Shown: piece by piece, positions 33,659-43,275 of the stretch
Position numbering within the stretch: position 1 is the first letter of the stretch
Layout: each line of letters starts with the position of its first letter
Position numbers and translations under genes: made by a program
Assembly: GCF_002750855.1 (NCBI RefSeq)
Contig: NZ_NWUC01000013.1
Span: forward strand, 1 to 50,654
Direction: 5' to 3'
Source of the DNA: Neopararhizobium haloflavum
Lineage (GTDB): Bacteria; Pseudomonadota; Alphaproteobacteria; Rhizobiales; Rhizobiaceae
Length of the DNA stretch: 50,654 bases
The notes under the pieces: generated by a model
Told to the model about the DNA's origin: nothing
The model's input: only the letters and a program-made list of their open reading frames with translations
Database searches by the model: none

Positions 33659-33955
33659 TCAGTGGCTCCCACGACGAGCTATGAGACGGTTCTCAACCGG
33701 TAAATTCCCAGCGATAGTTCGGACGCAATCCTCCACAGCCACCCGATCGTCCTGCGTCAATACCTCGCCGGTGAGCACCAAGCGATCGTTCGTCACGGTG
33801 GCGGCGACATCTGCCGCGTCGAAGGAACGTGACTCGCCTAGGGAATCGGCGATTTTCTTTTCCAAGCTCGCCGCTTCAGAGCCCGATTGGAGCCCGTCAT
33901 CATTGAAATTGACGTGTTCTCCTGAACGCAGGCTGCATCTGGGTTTAAAAGACAT
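33659..33955 (-). CDS. BON domain protein
   Basis: A 98-residue protein with a BON domain at about residues 28-95: LEKKIADSLGESRSFDAADV, VTNDRLVLTGEVLTQDDRVA and IAGNLPVENRLI. BON domains bind phospholipid or proteins at membranes, as in OsmY. No signal peptide is visible, so it may stay cytoplasmic. GGAGG lies 8 bases before the ATG. Its placement next to trehalose and catalase genes fits a stress role. Confidence 0.85.
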   Translation of the reverse strand: MSFKPRCSLRSGEHVNFNDDGLQSGSEAASLEKKIADSLGESRSFDAADVAATVTNDRLVLTGEVLTQDDRVAVEDCVRTIAGNLPVENRLIARRGSH

Positions 33956-34155
33956 GAGCGTTGCCTCCGATGGTTAGTGAGCCAGAGTCAAAAACATTGG
34001 GTGGAACGGTCGGTTCAAACTGAGAGGTTTCATGAATGTTCCAGGAGATCACTTCCAACGATTGCAGGTGGATGGATGCTGCCCGTTAGTTTTGTTGGAT
34101 ATGGCCTGCTGCCGGTTTCGTGGCACCGAGATAAGGTGTTTGACGGAATTGGAGA

Positions 34156-34452
34156 ATGGGAATGCGACGAAGGAAGCTCAGCCGCGAGTTCAAGCTTGAG
34201 GCAGTGAGGCTGGTGAACGATCGGGGCGTTACGGTGGCGCAGGCTGCCCGTGATCTGGATTTGCACGAGAACGTGCTTCGCAAATGGATCCGGGAGCTCG
34301 GTGCCGATCCGCAGCATGCGTTTCCTGGCCATGGGCAGATGAAGCCGGAGCAACTCGAGATTGACCGGCTGCGCAAGGAAGTGGCGAAGCTGAGGGCGGA
34401 GCGCGACATCCTAAAAAAGGCCGCAGCCTACTTCGCGAGGGAAACGATATGA
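34156..34452 (+). CDS. IS3-family transposase OrfA
   Basis: A 98-residue protein with a helix-turn-helix (LSREFKLEAVRLVNDRGVTV, AQAARDLDLHENVLRKWIRE) and a C-terminal leucine-zipper helix (LEIDRLRKEVAKLRAERDIL). A slippery A-run (CCTAAAAAAGG) near 34411 would give the OrfAB fusion by -1 frameshifting. The stop overlaps the orfB start (ATGA). Confidence 0.92.
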   Translation: MGMRRRKLSREFKLEAVRLVNDRGVTVAQAARDLDLHENVLRKWIRELGADPQHAFPGHGQMKPEQLEIDRLRKEVAKLRAERDILKKAAAYFARETI

Positions 34453-35309
34453 GGTTCGCTTTCATTGCGAGGCACCGTTCGATCTGGCCGGTGGCATGGC
34501 TGTGCGACGCGCTGGATGTATCCCGGTCGGGCTTCCATGCCTGGCTCAACCGAAGCCCCAGCAACCGCTTGCGGCAGGATGAGGAACTGGTGACGGTGAT
34601 CGATCGCAGCTTCAAGAGCAGCGACCGAACCTATGGTGCTCGCCGCGTCTGGCACGACGTTCTGGCCGAAGGTCTTTCCTGCGGCCTTCATCGTGTCGAG
34701 AGGCTCATGCGGGAGAACGGGCTTCGTGCCCGGCCGCGCCGTCGTGGGTTGCCGAAGGACATTGGCGAGCGGGCGGCAGTGTCAGGCAACCTCCTCGACC
34801 GCGTCTTCGAGGCATCGGCCCCGAACCAGAAGTGGATCGCCGACTTCACCTACATCTGGACCGCCGAAGGCTGGCTCTACGTTGCCGTAGTGATCGACCT
34901 GTTCTCCCGCCGTGTCGTCGGCTGGGCGATGAAGGCGGAGATGACGGCACAGCTCGTCACCGACGCCCTCATCATGGCGATCTGGCGCCGAGGCAAGCCG
35001 GACAGCTTGCTCCATCATTCGGACCAGGGATCGCAATACACCAGCGAGCAGTTCCAGCGCCTGATGGCCGACCACGGCATCACCTGTTCGATGAGCCGGT
35101 CGGGCAACGTCTGGGACAATGCTGCGATGGAGAGCTTCTTCTCGTCGCTGAAAACCGAGCGGACAGCCCGAAAGGTCTACAGGACGAGAGATGACGCCAG
35201 GGCCGACGTGTTCGACTACGTCGAGCGCTTCTACAATCCTCGGTGAAGGCACTCGACACTGGGCTATATGAGCCCCGTCGAGTTCGAGGAGCGAGCTATG
35301 CTAGCTTAA
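34449..35309 (+). pseudogene. IS3-family transposase OrfB with premature stop
   Basis: The integrase-type rve domain is complete with its DDE residues: WIADFTYIWT, HHSDQGSQYTS and NAAMESFFSSLK. The frame ends at 35246 with a TGA directly after FYNPR, but the sequence after it continues in the same frame as RHSTLGYMSPVEFEE to a TAA at 35307-35309, exactly the usual OrfB C-terminus. So a single nonsense change (an Arg codon CGA to TGA is likely) removes 22 residues. Activity may be lost or reduced. Confidence 0.85.
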
Positions 35310-35409
35310 CCGGGTGTCCGAAAAACCGGCAGCAGGCCAATATGACAAAGCGTCCCCGGTGACTGATCGGCATCAACCGATACCCACACAGCGGATGGAT
35401 AGTGATGCT

Positions 35410-35434
35410 GGAACAAGCGTTCGCGAGAGATGTT
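35410..35434 (+). promoter_or_regulatory. EcfG-like promoter upstream of katE
   Basis: GGAAC at 35410-35414 and TGTT at 35431-35434 with 16 bases between. The EcfG general-stress consensus of alphaproteobacteria is GGAAC-N16/17-CGTT, so one base differs. The catalase start is 42 bases downstream, a sensible distance. Confidence 0.45.
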
Positions 35435-35475
35435 CGGTCGGCAGTTGATAGCGAACCACTAGGAAGGGATCACCT

Positions 35476-37578
35476 ATGGCATCCGGCGAAACTCCCAAAC
35501 GCGATATATCGACGCTTCACGATCAGAAGCTAGAACGCGGCAACGGCGGCGAACTTCATCAAACATCGGAGGGAGACATCCCCATCTTGACCACCGCTCA
35601 AGGAGGGCCCGTCGCCGATGACCAGAACACCCTACGCTACGGTGAGCGCGGGCCGTCACTGATTGAAGATTTCCATTTCCGCGAAAAGATCTTCCATTTT
35701 GATCACGAACGGATACCGGAGCGGGTGGTCCACGCCAGGGGCTATGGCGCGCACGGTTATTTCGAGACGTACGAATCGCTCGCGGAGTTCACACGTGCTG
35801 ACCTTTTCCAGCGCCCAGGCGAAAAGACGCCTGCCTTCGTCCGATTCTCAACGGTGGCCGGATCAAAAGGTTCGTTTGACCTCGCCCGGGACGTAAGAGG
35901 CTTCGCCGTCAAAATCTACACCAAGGAGGGCAACTGGGATCTGGTGGGCAACAATATCCCGGTGTTCTTCATTCAGGACGCAATCAAGTTTCCCGACATG
36001 GTTCATGCGGTTAAGGAAGAGCCGGATCGGGCGTTTCCGCAAGCCCAGTCGGCCCACGACAACTTCTGGGATTTCATTTCGCTCACTCCAGAATCCATGC
36101 ACATGATCATGTGGATCATGTCGGACAGAGCTATTCCCCGCTCATTTCGCTTCATGGAGGGCTTTGGAGTTCACACATTCCGTTTGCTTGATGCGAACGA
36201 TAAATCGACTTTCGTAAAATTCTTTTGGAAGCCGAAGCTCGGTTTGCAGTCAGTCGTCTGGAACGAAGCCGTAAAGATCAACGGTGCGGATCCGGATTTC
36301 CATCGACGCGACCTTTGGGACGCCATTCAGGCTGGAGACTTCCCCGAATGGGAACTATGCGTTCAGCTGTTCGATCAGGACTTCGCCGACAATTATGATT
36401 TTGACGTTCTCGATCCAACCAAGATTATTCCTGAGGAGCTGATCAAACCACGGCCGGTGGGACGCCTTGTCCTCGACCGGATGCCGGACAATTTCTTCGC
36501 GGAAACCGAGCAGGTCGCGTTCATGACTCAGAACGTGCCCCCGGGCATCGACTTCTCCAACGATCCCTTGCTGCAGGGTCGCAACTTCTCCTATTTGGAT
36601 ACCCAGCTCAAGCGACTCGGTTCGACAAACTTTACTCACCTGCCAATCAATGCGCCGAAGTGCCCGTTTCACCACTTCCAGCAAGACGGGCATATGGCGA
36701 TGCGCAATCCGACCGGCCGCGCCAACTACCAGCCAAACTCGTGGAATGAAGGTCCGCGGGAAGATCCCACACGCGGGTTCCGCTCATACAGGGATGAGAG
36801 TGACGGACCGAAGGCGCGACTTCGCCCCGAGAGCTTTGCCGATCATTACAGTCAGGCGCGCCAGTTTTACGAGAGCCAAACCGCCACAGAGCAAGATCAC
36901 ATCGCGATGGCTCTGACGTTCGAACTTTCAAAGGTAGAGACGCTTGTAATACGCGAACGTATGGTCGCTCATCTGTTGAACATTAACGAGGATCTCGCGA
37001 AACAAGTCGCAAGCAAGCTTGGGATTGTGGAAATGCCGAGCCCCGTTGATGCAGCGATCAAGCCGCGCCGCGACCTGCCAGTTTCGGATGCTTTGTCGAT
37101 CATCAAGAATGGCCCGAACAGCTTCAAGGGGCGAAAGGTTGGCGTTCTGGTGACCGACGGCTGCGACGGCGGCCTGGTGAAAAGTTTAGCTTCCGCTCTG
37201 AATGCGGAGGGCGCGATGATGGAAATCGTGGCACCGCGTGTGGGCGGTGTCCAAGCAGATGACGGCAGCCACATTGAGGGCAACCAGATGATCGATGGGG
37301 GACCATCAGTCCTCTACGACGCCATCGCGATAATCGTCAGTGCTAAAGGAGCCGAACAGTTAAGAGGCGAAGCCACAGCACGTGACTTCGTCGCCGATGC
37401 TTTCGCGCATTGCAAATTCATTGCACATGTCGAGGCAGCTAAGCCGCTGCTCGAGAAGGCGGGGGTTGCGCCCGACAAAGGTGTTTTCACGCTGAAAAAC
37501 GATGCCGATATCGACAACTTTCTCGAAAGCTGTCGTTCATTGAGGCATTGGACGCGGGAGCAAAACGTAAAGCAATAA
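35476..37578 (+). CDS. katE: Large-subunit (HPII-type) catalase KatE
   Basis: A 700-residue clade 2 catalase that breaks down hydrogen peroxide. Catalytic His86 is in [19 protein letters not shown], the catalytic Asn at 159/160 in [20 protein letters not shown], and the haem-binding Tyr in [14 protein letters not shown]. The last 150 residues, starting about [20 protein letters not shown], form the flavodoxin/DJ-1-like domain found only in large catalases. AGGAAGGGA precedes the ATG. An EcfG-like promoter fits stationary-phase or general-stress control, and the trehalose genes nearby fit the same response. Confidence 0.95.
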   Translation: MASGETPKRDISTLHDQKLERGNGGELHQTSEGDIPILTTAQGGPVADDQNTLRYGERGPSLIEDFHFREKIFHFDHERIPERVVHARGYGAHGYFETYESLAEFTRADLFQRPGEKTPAFVRFSTVAGSKGSFDLARDVRGFAVKIYTKEGNWDLVGNNIPVFFIQDAIKFPDMVHAVKEEPDRAFPQAQSAHDNFWDFISLTPESMHMIMWIMSDRAIPRSFRFMEGFGVHTFRLLDANDKSTFVKFFWKPKLGLQSVVWNEAVKINGADPDFHRRDLWDAIQAGDFPEWELCVQLFDQDFADNYDFDVLDPTKIIPEELIKPRPVGRLVLDRMPDNFFAETEQVAFMTQNVPPGIDFSNDPLLQGRNFSYLDTQLKRLGSTNFTHLPINAPKCPFHHFQQDGHMAMRNPTGRANYQPNSWNEGPREDPTRGFRSYRDESDGPKARLRPESFADHYSQARQFYESQTATEQDHIAMALTFELSKVETLVIRERMVAHLLNINEDLAKQVASKLGIVEMPSPVDAAIKPRRDLPVSDALSIIKNGPNSFKGRKVGVLVTDGCDGGLVKSLASALNAEGAMMEIVAPRVGGVQADDGSHIEGNQMIDGGPSVLYDAIAIIVSAKGAEQLRGEATARDFVADAFAHCKFIAHVEAAKPLLEKAGVAPDKGVFTLKNDADIDNFLESCRSLRHWTREQNVKQ

Positions 37579-37652
37579 TCCCTATTCAGCGGGGCACCGC
37601 GGGAAGCGTCCCAGCACGGCAACACCCGTGCGGTTATGCCAAAACCTCGGAA

Positions 37653-37677
37653 GGGGCGCGGAGGCTTTCCGCGCCCC
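37653..37677 (+). terminator. Hairpin after katE
   Basis: A perfect 10-bp stem GGGGCGCGGA / TCCGCGCCCC with a 5-base loop, 75 bases after the katE stop. No T-run follows, so it may be a weak or Rho-assisted terminator or an mRNA-protecting hairpin. Confidence 0.55.
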
Positions 37678-37892
37678 CGTCGGGGAGCCTCTATGATGTG
37701 AATGAAATCTATCAGCCCAACTCGTCTTGGATTTCTCGGCCGCTGCAACATTCAGGAGCTTCATCACAATGCACAGGAGCATGCGATTGAGCTGCCTCCC
37801 ATTTCAGACGGACAGTTGAACTGGCCCCATTTTCGACCTGAGGTGCTCCCGGAATCTAGACCGCCCGGCTGGAGGAATTTCGGGGCTTGGGC

Positions 37893-37991
37893 TCATGGCG
37901 GATTGGATGCGCCGGAGCCATTCATGAGCGATATCGGCGGCTTGTTGCCGATGGCGCTGTGAGGACGGACCTCGTTGTACAACTCGACGAC
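37893..37991 (-). pseudogene. C-terminal fragment of IS3-type transposase
   Basis: The leftward frame reads VVELYNEVRPHSAIGNKPPI and SLMNGSGASNPP then stop, the last 32 residues of an IS3-family OrfB. The rest of the element is missing; the upstream boundary meets the recombinase module near 38000. The 300 bases between the katE hairpin and this fragment contain no gene. Confidence 0.7.
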
Positions 37992-38026
37992 AGAACGCCC
38001 ACGGGAACGGTTTTGAACGCGAGCTT

Positions 38027-38518
38027 CATTACCCATGGCATCCCTGGACTGGCCGGCGCGTCTTTGTCCACGAGGTGATCGACAAGAACGAAGCAGCGGT
38101 CCTCCGCTGCAGCCTTTCCGGCCAGTCATTGCATCGTTGGCTGGAGATTCCGGCGTGGATGTTCGACCGGGTGGTCAGCGCGAGCTGGCGCATCACGACT
38201 GCTCCGCACGTCGACCTCGCCGCGCTCGGCGCCTTGGCGTCACTGCTGCGGGACACGGATACCCCATCGCAATCTCAGGCGATAGGCGCAGCATCGGGCT
38301 CTCACGACACGAAACGGAGAGATGTCAATGCCGCGCAAGCCCACGACATACCAGTTCGATCTGTTCTCCAAACCGAACGACGCCAAGACGATGCAGACGC
38401 CGCGATGGCAGGCGCTGCCCGCCGAGACGCGTCGGTCAGTGACGAAGCTGATGGTAAGCCTGATCCTCGACCACGTCGACGACGAGCGCTCTCCCGGAGA
38501 GAGGGAGGCGCGTCATGA
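38027..38518 (+). CDS. 5'-truncated accessory protein of recombinase module
   Basis: An open frame without any start codon in its conserved part reads [20 protein letters not shown], then [20 protein letters not shown] and [15 protein letters not shown]. Proteins with this HPWHPWxGR start and a PAWMFD motif often stand before large serine recombinases in Hyphomicrobiales, in my recollection. The native start seems to be lost at the junction with the IS3 fragment. From 38328 on it overlaps the next gene in another frame, where codon third-position GC favours the next gene, so the last 60 codons are doubtful. Confidence 0.45.
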   Translation, partial: HYPWHPWTGRRVFVHEVIDKNEAAVLRCSLSGQSLHRWLEIPAWMFDRVVSASWRITTAPHVDLAALGALASLLRDTDTPSQSQAIGAASGSHDTKRRDVNAAQAHDIPVRSVLQTERRQDDADAAMAGAARRDASVSDEADGKPDPRPRRRRALSRREGGAS

Positions 38519-38525
38519 TGCATGA
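38328..38525 (+). CDS. Small protein preceding serine recombinase
   Basis: A 65-residue protein starting [20 protein letters not shown] and continuing [20 protein letters not shown], ending with an acidic helix. GGAGAG lies upstream of ATG 38328; an in-frame ATG at 38322 is also possible. Codon use is strongly GC at third positions, supporting this frame over the overlapping one. It overlaps the recombinase start by 11 bases. The function is unknown; it may help the recombinase. Confidence 0.6.
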   Translation: MPRKPTTYQFDLFSKPNDAKTMQTPRWQALPAETRRSVTKLMVSLILDHVDDERSPGEREARHDA

Positions 38526-40587
38526 GAAGATCAGGCTGCATCATCTGGAGCGGAAGGCAATCCTGTATGTGCGCCAGTCGTCCGCCCATCAGGTCCTGCA
38601 CAATCGCGAGAGCGGCACACTTCAATATGCCATGTGCGACCGCCTGACGGCGCTCGGCTGGTCTCGTATCGACACGATCGACGACGACCTCGGCCGCTCT
38701 GCCGCCGGCGGCGTCGCACGCGCCGGGTTCGACCGGATGGTCGCGGAAGTCTGCCTCGGCAAGGTTGGGGCGGTGGCGGCGCGGGAGGTGTCGCGGTTTG
38801 CCCGCAACAGCCGTGACTGGCAACAACTTATCGAGATGTGCCGCGTCGTCGACACCGTGCTGGTCGACCAGGAGACGGTCTACGCGCCGCGCCAAGGCAA
38901 CGACCGGCTGCTGTTGGGGCTGAAGGGAAGCCTCAACGAGTACGAGCTCGATCTTTTGCGCCAGCGTTCGCTCTCGGCTCGCTACGAGAAGGCCCGCCGT
39001 GGCGAACTCGTTGTTGCAGCCCCTGTGGGCTTCGTGAAGGTCGGGGACCGGATCGAGAAGGATCCTGATCGCCGCGTGCGGGAAGCGATCATCATGGTCT
39101 TTGACAAGGTCGCTGAGCTCGGCAGCGCCCGCCAGGCCCTGATGTGGTTCCTCGAACATGGGCTGGATTTGCCCGCCAAGCGTAACAATGGCGATGTCGT
39201 CTGGCGTAGGCCGAACTATGCGACCATCCACCGGATGATCGAGAACCCGATCTACGGTGGCGCCTACGCCTATGGTAAGTCTGGTGTCGCACCGGGATTT
39301 GGCTCGTCTCCCGTTCGACCGGGTGCGCGCCGCAAGCCGCGCGAGGATTGGCTGGCGCTGATCCCGGGCAGCCATGAAGGCTATGTAAGTTGGGAAAGGG
39401 CAGAGGCGATCCGCACCATGGTGAGCGACAATGTGCCTACGAGCCGGCATCACGGAGCGCCCAAGCATGGCGACGCGTTGTTGGCAGGCCTTGTTCGCTG
39501 CCGGCGCTGCGGTCGAAAGCTCACGGTGCGATACACGGGCACGAAGCACAACATCCCGCGCTATTCCTGCTGGCGGGGTCTGCTCGACAACGGCGGGCCG
39601 CGTTGCATCGCATTCGGCGGACTGCGCGTCGACGATGCGATTGAGGAAGCGCTGTTGCGTGTCGTCGAGCCGGGCGCAATCGCGGCCGCTGCCGAAGCTG
39701 AGGCGCAAGCTGCCAATCGTCGTGACCAGGTCCGGGATGCCATCAGCCGCGATCTGGAGGCTGCCCGCTACGCCGCCGACCGGGCCTTCCGTCAATATGA
39801 CGCCGCCGATCCTGAGAACCGTCTGGTCGCGGCGGAATTGGAGATGCGATGGAACCGCGCTCTCTCGCATGTCGACGAGGTCGAGAGCAAGATCGCCGCT
39901 CATAATGCCGTGACGCCGAAGCCGTCGCTTGTGTCGGCAGCGGATCTCACCGCCCTGGCTGCGGATCTTCGGGCGATCTGGTCGACGCCAACGACGGATG
40001 CCAGGCTCAAAAAGCGCATCGTGCGCACCGTCATTCACGAGGTGGTCGCCGATATCGACGATGAAGTCTCCGAGATCGTCCTGCTGATCCATTGGATTGG
40101 CGGCGCCCATACCGAACTTCGCCTGCCGAAGCGGCGCCGCGGACAGCGCAACAGCACTTCCGCGGATATCATCGCGGCCATTCGGCAATTGGTGCTGATC
40201 GCCAGCGACGACCTGATCGCCGGCATTCTCAACCGCAATGGCCTGGTAACTGGGCATGGCAATCGCTGGACCCGGGAGCGGGTCACGGCGCACAGATCGC
40301 ATCACAAGATCCCAGTCTTCCGGCCGGCACCGGATGGGAACGAGCCATGGCTCAACCTGAACAAGGCCGCACGTCTCGTCGGCGTAGCACCGAAGACGCT
40401 GAGGCTCGCCGCCGAAGCCGGCGAGATCGAAGGCGTCCACCCCCTGCCGGATGGTCCGTGGATCTTCAGCCGTTCAGAACTCGGAAGGCCGCAAGCCCAG
40501 CAGATCCTTCATCGCGCGCGACAGAACCTAAAATACCCCGCGGGATCACAACCCAATCAGCAAAACCTTTTCACTTCAACGACATAG
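38515..40587 (+). CDS. Large serine recombinase
   Basis: A 690-residue recombinase. The catalytic resolvase domain starts at residue 13 with [16 protein letters not shown] (Ser nucleophile in RQSS), then [20 protein letters not shown] and [21 protein letters not shown] recombinase domain follows (about 170-290, [35 protein letters not shown]), then a zinc ribbon ([14 protein letters not shown] and CIAFGG), a coiled-coil region, and a C-terminal helix-turn-helix ([20 protein letters not shown]). GGGAGG precedes the start. Such enzymes integrate or excise mobile DNA; the att sites are not visible. Confidence 0.9.
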   Translation: MMHEKIRLHHLERKAILYVRQSSAHQVLHNRESGTLQYAMCDRLTALGWSRIDTIDDDLGRSAAGGVARAGFDRMVAEVCLGKVGAVAAREVSRFARNSRDWQQLIEMCRVVDTVLVDQETVYAPRQGNDRLLLGLKGSLNEYELDLLRQRSLSARYEKARRGELVVAAPVGFVKVGDRIEKDPDRRVREAIIMVFDKVAELGSARQALMWFLEHGLDLPAKRNNGDVVWRRPNYATIHRMIENPIYGGAYAYGKSGVAPGFGSSPVRPGARRKPREDWLALIPGSHEGYVSWERAEAIRTMVSDNVPTSRHHGAPKHGDALLAGLVRCRRCGRKLTVRYTGTKHNIPRYSCWRGLLDNGGPRCIAFGGLRVDDAIEEALLRVVEPGAIAAAAEAEAQAANRRDQVRDAISRDLEAARYAADRAFRQYDAADPENRLVAAELEMRWNRALSHVDEVESKIAAHNAVTPKPSLVSAADLTALAADLRAIWSTPTTDARLKKRIVRTVIHEVVADIDDEVSEIVLLIHWIGGAHTELRLPKRRRGQRNSTSADIIAAIRQLVLIASDDLIAGILNRNGLVTGHGNRWTRERVTAHRSHHKIPVFRPAPDGNEPWLNLNKAARLVGVAPKTLRLAAEAGEIEGVHPLPDGPWIFSRSELGRPQAQQILHRARQNLKYPAGSQPNQQNLFTSTT

Positions 40588-40589
40588 AC

Positions 40590-41629
40590 AGATGGGTGTT
40601 ATGAAGCAGGATTGTAGTCTCTACGCCAATGCTTCATCTTCTGTCGGGCATCGTCAAGCGTCAGGAACTAGTAGGAGTTCAGGCACTCCGTCCGGAACTT
40701 GCCGTTGAACGATTCGATGATCGAGTTGTCGGTCGGTTTGCCCGGTCGTAAGAAGTCAAGGACGACATCCTTCTAATAGTCCCACGGGTCGAGGTCGCGG
40801 GAGATGAATTCGGACCCCTGGTCGACTCAGAGCGACTGCGGATAGCCATGCTCACGACAGACACGTTCGAGCGTGGCGACGACCTCTTCTCCCCTGTCGC
40901 TGTAGCGCGGATCGACGGCCGGCGAGAAGCGCGACCAGACATCGACGATGGTCAGGACACGCAGCCTCTTTCCGGTCGCCAGCTGGTCGTGAACGAAATC
41001 CATCGCCCAGGTCTGGTTGCATCTCGTCGCCTCCGCCCTGTCTTCCCGCAGCTTCGCCTTGACGCGCCGCTTGGGCGTCTTGGTGCGGAGCTGAAGGCCT
41101 AACTCATTGTAGAGCTTATAAGTTCGCTTGATGTTGATCGGCCAGCCTTCCCGCACCAACAGAACGTGCACGCGACGATAGCCGTAGCGCACCCGCGTCT
41201 GGCAGATATCCTTGATCCGCTGCTTCAAGGCGGCCTGATCCCCCCGCCGGGACTTGTAGGTGTAGAGAGAGCGGTCGATCCGCAGAACCTGACATGCCCT
41301 GCGCACCAATGCCTTCCAGACCTCGCGCCCCTGATCCACAAGCTGGCGGCGACGAGCAGGCCTCAGAGCTTTTTTGACAGCACGTCCTGAAGCATCGCCT
41401 TGTCCAAGGATAGATCGGCGACAAGCCTCTTCAGCTTGGTGTTCTCCTCCTCAAGCTGGCGCAGCCGCTCCACTTCCGAAGGCATCAGCCCGGCGTAACG
41501 CTTGCGCCAGTTGTAGAACGTCGCCTCCGATATCCCGGCCTTCCGGCAGACTTCGCCCACCGCCGTGCCGTCCTCAGCCTGCTTCAGCACAAACGCCATC
41601 TGCGCTTCCGAAAGCTTCGACGCCTTCAT
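40590..41629 (-). pseudogene. IS407-like IS3 element inactivated by nonsense codons
   Basis: OrfA (41363-41629) is intact: MKASKLSEAQMAFVLKQAED, KAGISEATFYNWRKRYAGLM. OrfB begins near 41339 (VRRACQVLRIDRSLYTYKSR) and runs to HGYPQSL, then a TGA. The same frame continues VDQGSEFISRDLDPWDY, TAG, KDVVLDFLRPGKPTDNSIIE, SFNGKFRTECLNSY, TAG, FLTLDDARQKMKHWRRDYNP. Three stops therefore break the catalytic domain. The family has Arg, Gln and Trp there, so each is a single transition. The element is dead unless orfA alone acts. Confidence 0.8.
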
Positions 41630-41765
41630 TGGAAGGCTCCTTCTCCCATCCAGGGATCATAAGCGGAAAATTCAAGCCAAAACCGGTCCGATTCAAAGGG
41701 GGCACCTCAGACCGGAGGCTCAAGCATAACCATGGAGGCTTAGGAATATCCCTAAGCACGTGCTT

Positions 41766-42923
41766 ATGTCTGAGATTGAGATTATCACCGATGGCGGACG
41801 CCGACGCCGCTGGTCAGCTGCCGAGATGCTGCGGATTGTCGAGGAGACACTGGAGGAAGGCGCAAGCATCTCCGTCGTCGCCCGCCGGAATGGCGTCGCG
41901 CCGAACTGTTGTATCGTTGGCGGCGTCTGATGCTGGAAGGAGCTGTGGCCGTGTCCGAAGATGATGACGTGACCAGCAATCGAGCCGTCCGTCAGATGGA
42001 GGAGCGCATCCGCGAGTTGGAACGGCAACTCGGGCGAAAGACAGTTGAAGTCGAGATCCTCAAGGAGGCGCTGGACAAGACCCGCTCAAAAAAACGGACG
42101 TGGCTCGCGCAGCCGCAGCCGAAGCCGAAGGACGGTTCCCGATGAAGGTTGTGGCCGAGTGGCTGGGGGTCTCCCGCTCCAATCTTCATGCACGGCTGGC
42201 CGGGGCACGAAGCCGCGTCGGCGCTACCATAAAGCGCAAGACGCGGCAGTCCTACCGCTTATCTCTGCGCTGGTGGCAGCGCGCCCGACTTATGGCTATC
42301 GCCGCATTACCGTGATCCTGAACCGCCAGCTTCGGGCGGAGGGCGCTGTTCCTGTCAATCACAAGCGCGTTTACCGCATCATGCAGGCGCATAACCTCTT
42401 GCTGGCCCGCAGATATACCGAGCGGCCGGAGCTGACCCACGAGGGCAAGGTGATCACGATGCGCTCGAACATCCGACGGTGCTCGGACGGGTTCGAGTTC
42501 ACCTGCTGGGACGGCGACATTGTCAGTAGCGCGTTCGTCATCGACGCCAACGATCGGGAGATCATCGCTTGGCGAGTAGTGGTGAACGCAGGCATCAGCG
42601 GATCGGACATCCGCGACAGATGCTGGAGGCGGTCGAGGGGCGGTTCGGTGGCTATAGGGCACCTCGTCCCGTCGAGATGCTGAGCGACAACGGCTCGCCA
42701 TACATCGCCAGAGAGACGCGCATCTTCCCGCGCCAGTTGGCCTCCAGCCTTGCCCACGCCGGTGAAGAGCCCGCAAAGCAATGGCATATCAGAAGCCTTC
42801 GTTAAGACCCTGAAGCGCGACTACGTCCATGTGACGCCGTTGCCGAATGCCGCTACAGTTCTCGGACTGATCGCCGGGTGGATCGAAAATTATGTTAACA
42901 ACCACCCTCAGACGTGGCTCTGA
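41766..42923 (+). pseudogene. IS2-like IS3 element broken by frameshifts
   Basis: OrfA starts MSEIEIITDGGRRRRWSAAE but loses its frame at APN, where one base is missing, and resumes LYRWRRLMLEGAVAV and RIRELERQLGRKTVEVEILK. OrfB pieces follow in different frames: FPMKVVAEWLGVSRSNLHAR, LVAARPTYGYRRITVILNRQ, VEMLSDNGSPYIA and EAFVKTLKRDYVHVTPLPNA, with at least three shifts. The last residues (HSGLKYRSP-type end) are lost. Two nested palindromes, CTTAGG/CCTAAG and AGCACGTGCT, precede the start. Confidence 0.8.
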
Positions 42924-43275
42924 ACAAGACCGGTCACTCAGCACAATCTCGATCAACGACACTTCGAACGGCAGACACGTTCAGCCCATTTGTCGAGAGA
43001 GACACGCCCATGGGAACTTTGCTTCCCGCTCGGCTCACCGAGCCGACAAGGCCCGTCCTGGCGAAGGGGCAAGTTGTGAGTATGGAACTTTGGGGGCTGA
43101 CGGCAAGTTTATGGGCGAAATGGAGGACACCGCACAACCGCCATCCGCCGATCCCCAAAAACGGGCGACGCTGCCATCGCTGATCGGATACGAAGTAGAA
43201 CTAACAAGAATATCGGCACAGTGAAGACCACGCAACACTCATCCACTACCTGAACTTCTGCCAAATGGTAAATAC
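42924..43275. other. Intergenic region after IS remnant
   Basis: No gene is supported. A small hairpin CGGCTC-ACC-GAGCCG lies near 43031-43045. The promoter for the rightward transporter must be here, but no convincing motif was seen. Confidence 0.35.

Larger units (their letters stand above)
34093..35347 (+). mobile_element. IS3-family insertion sequence
   Basis: A 1.25-kb element with inverted ends that both begin TGT and share GGCCTGCTGCCGGTTT (left about 34093-34127; right about 35313-35347, inverted), with a one-base gap. Between them lie orfA and orfB in the usual IS3 arrangement. No clear target duplication was found. It sits between the BON gene and the catalase gene. Confidence 0.8.

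Noticed and set aside
38302-40440. 712-codon open frame on the minus strand
   Set aside because: It is the mirror of the serine recombinase gene, whose domains are clear on the plus strand; GC-rich third positions keep the opposite frame open.
42892-43224. 110-codon frame after the IS2-like remnant
   Set aside because: Composition is unlike the neighbouring genes, no ribosome site, overlaps other frames of equal quality.
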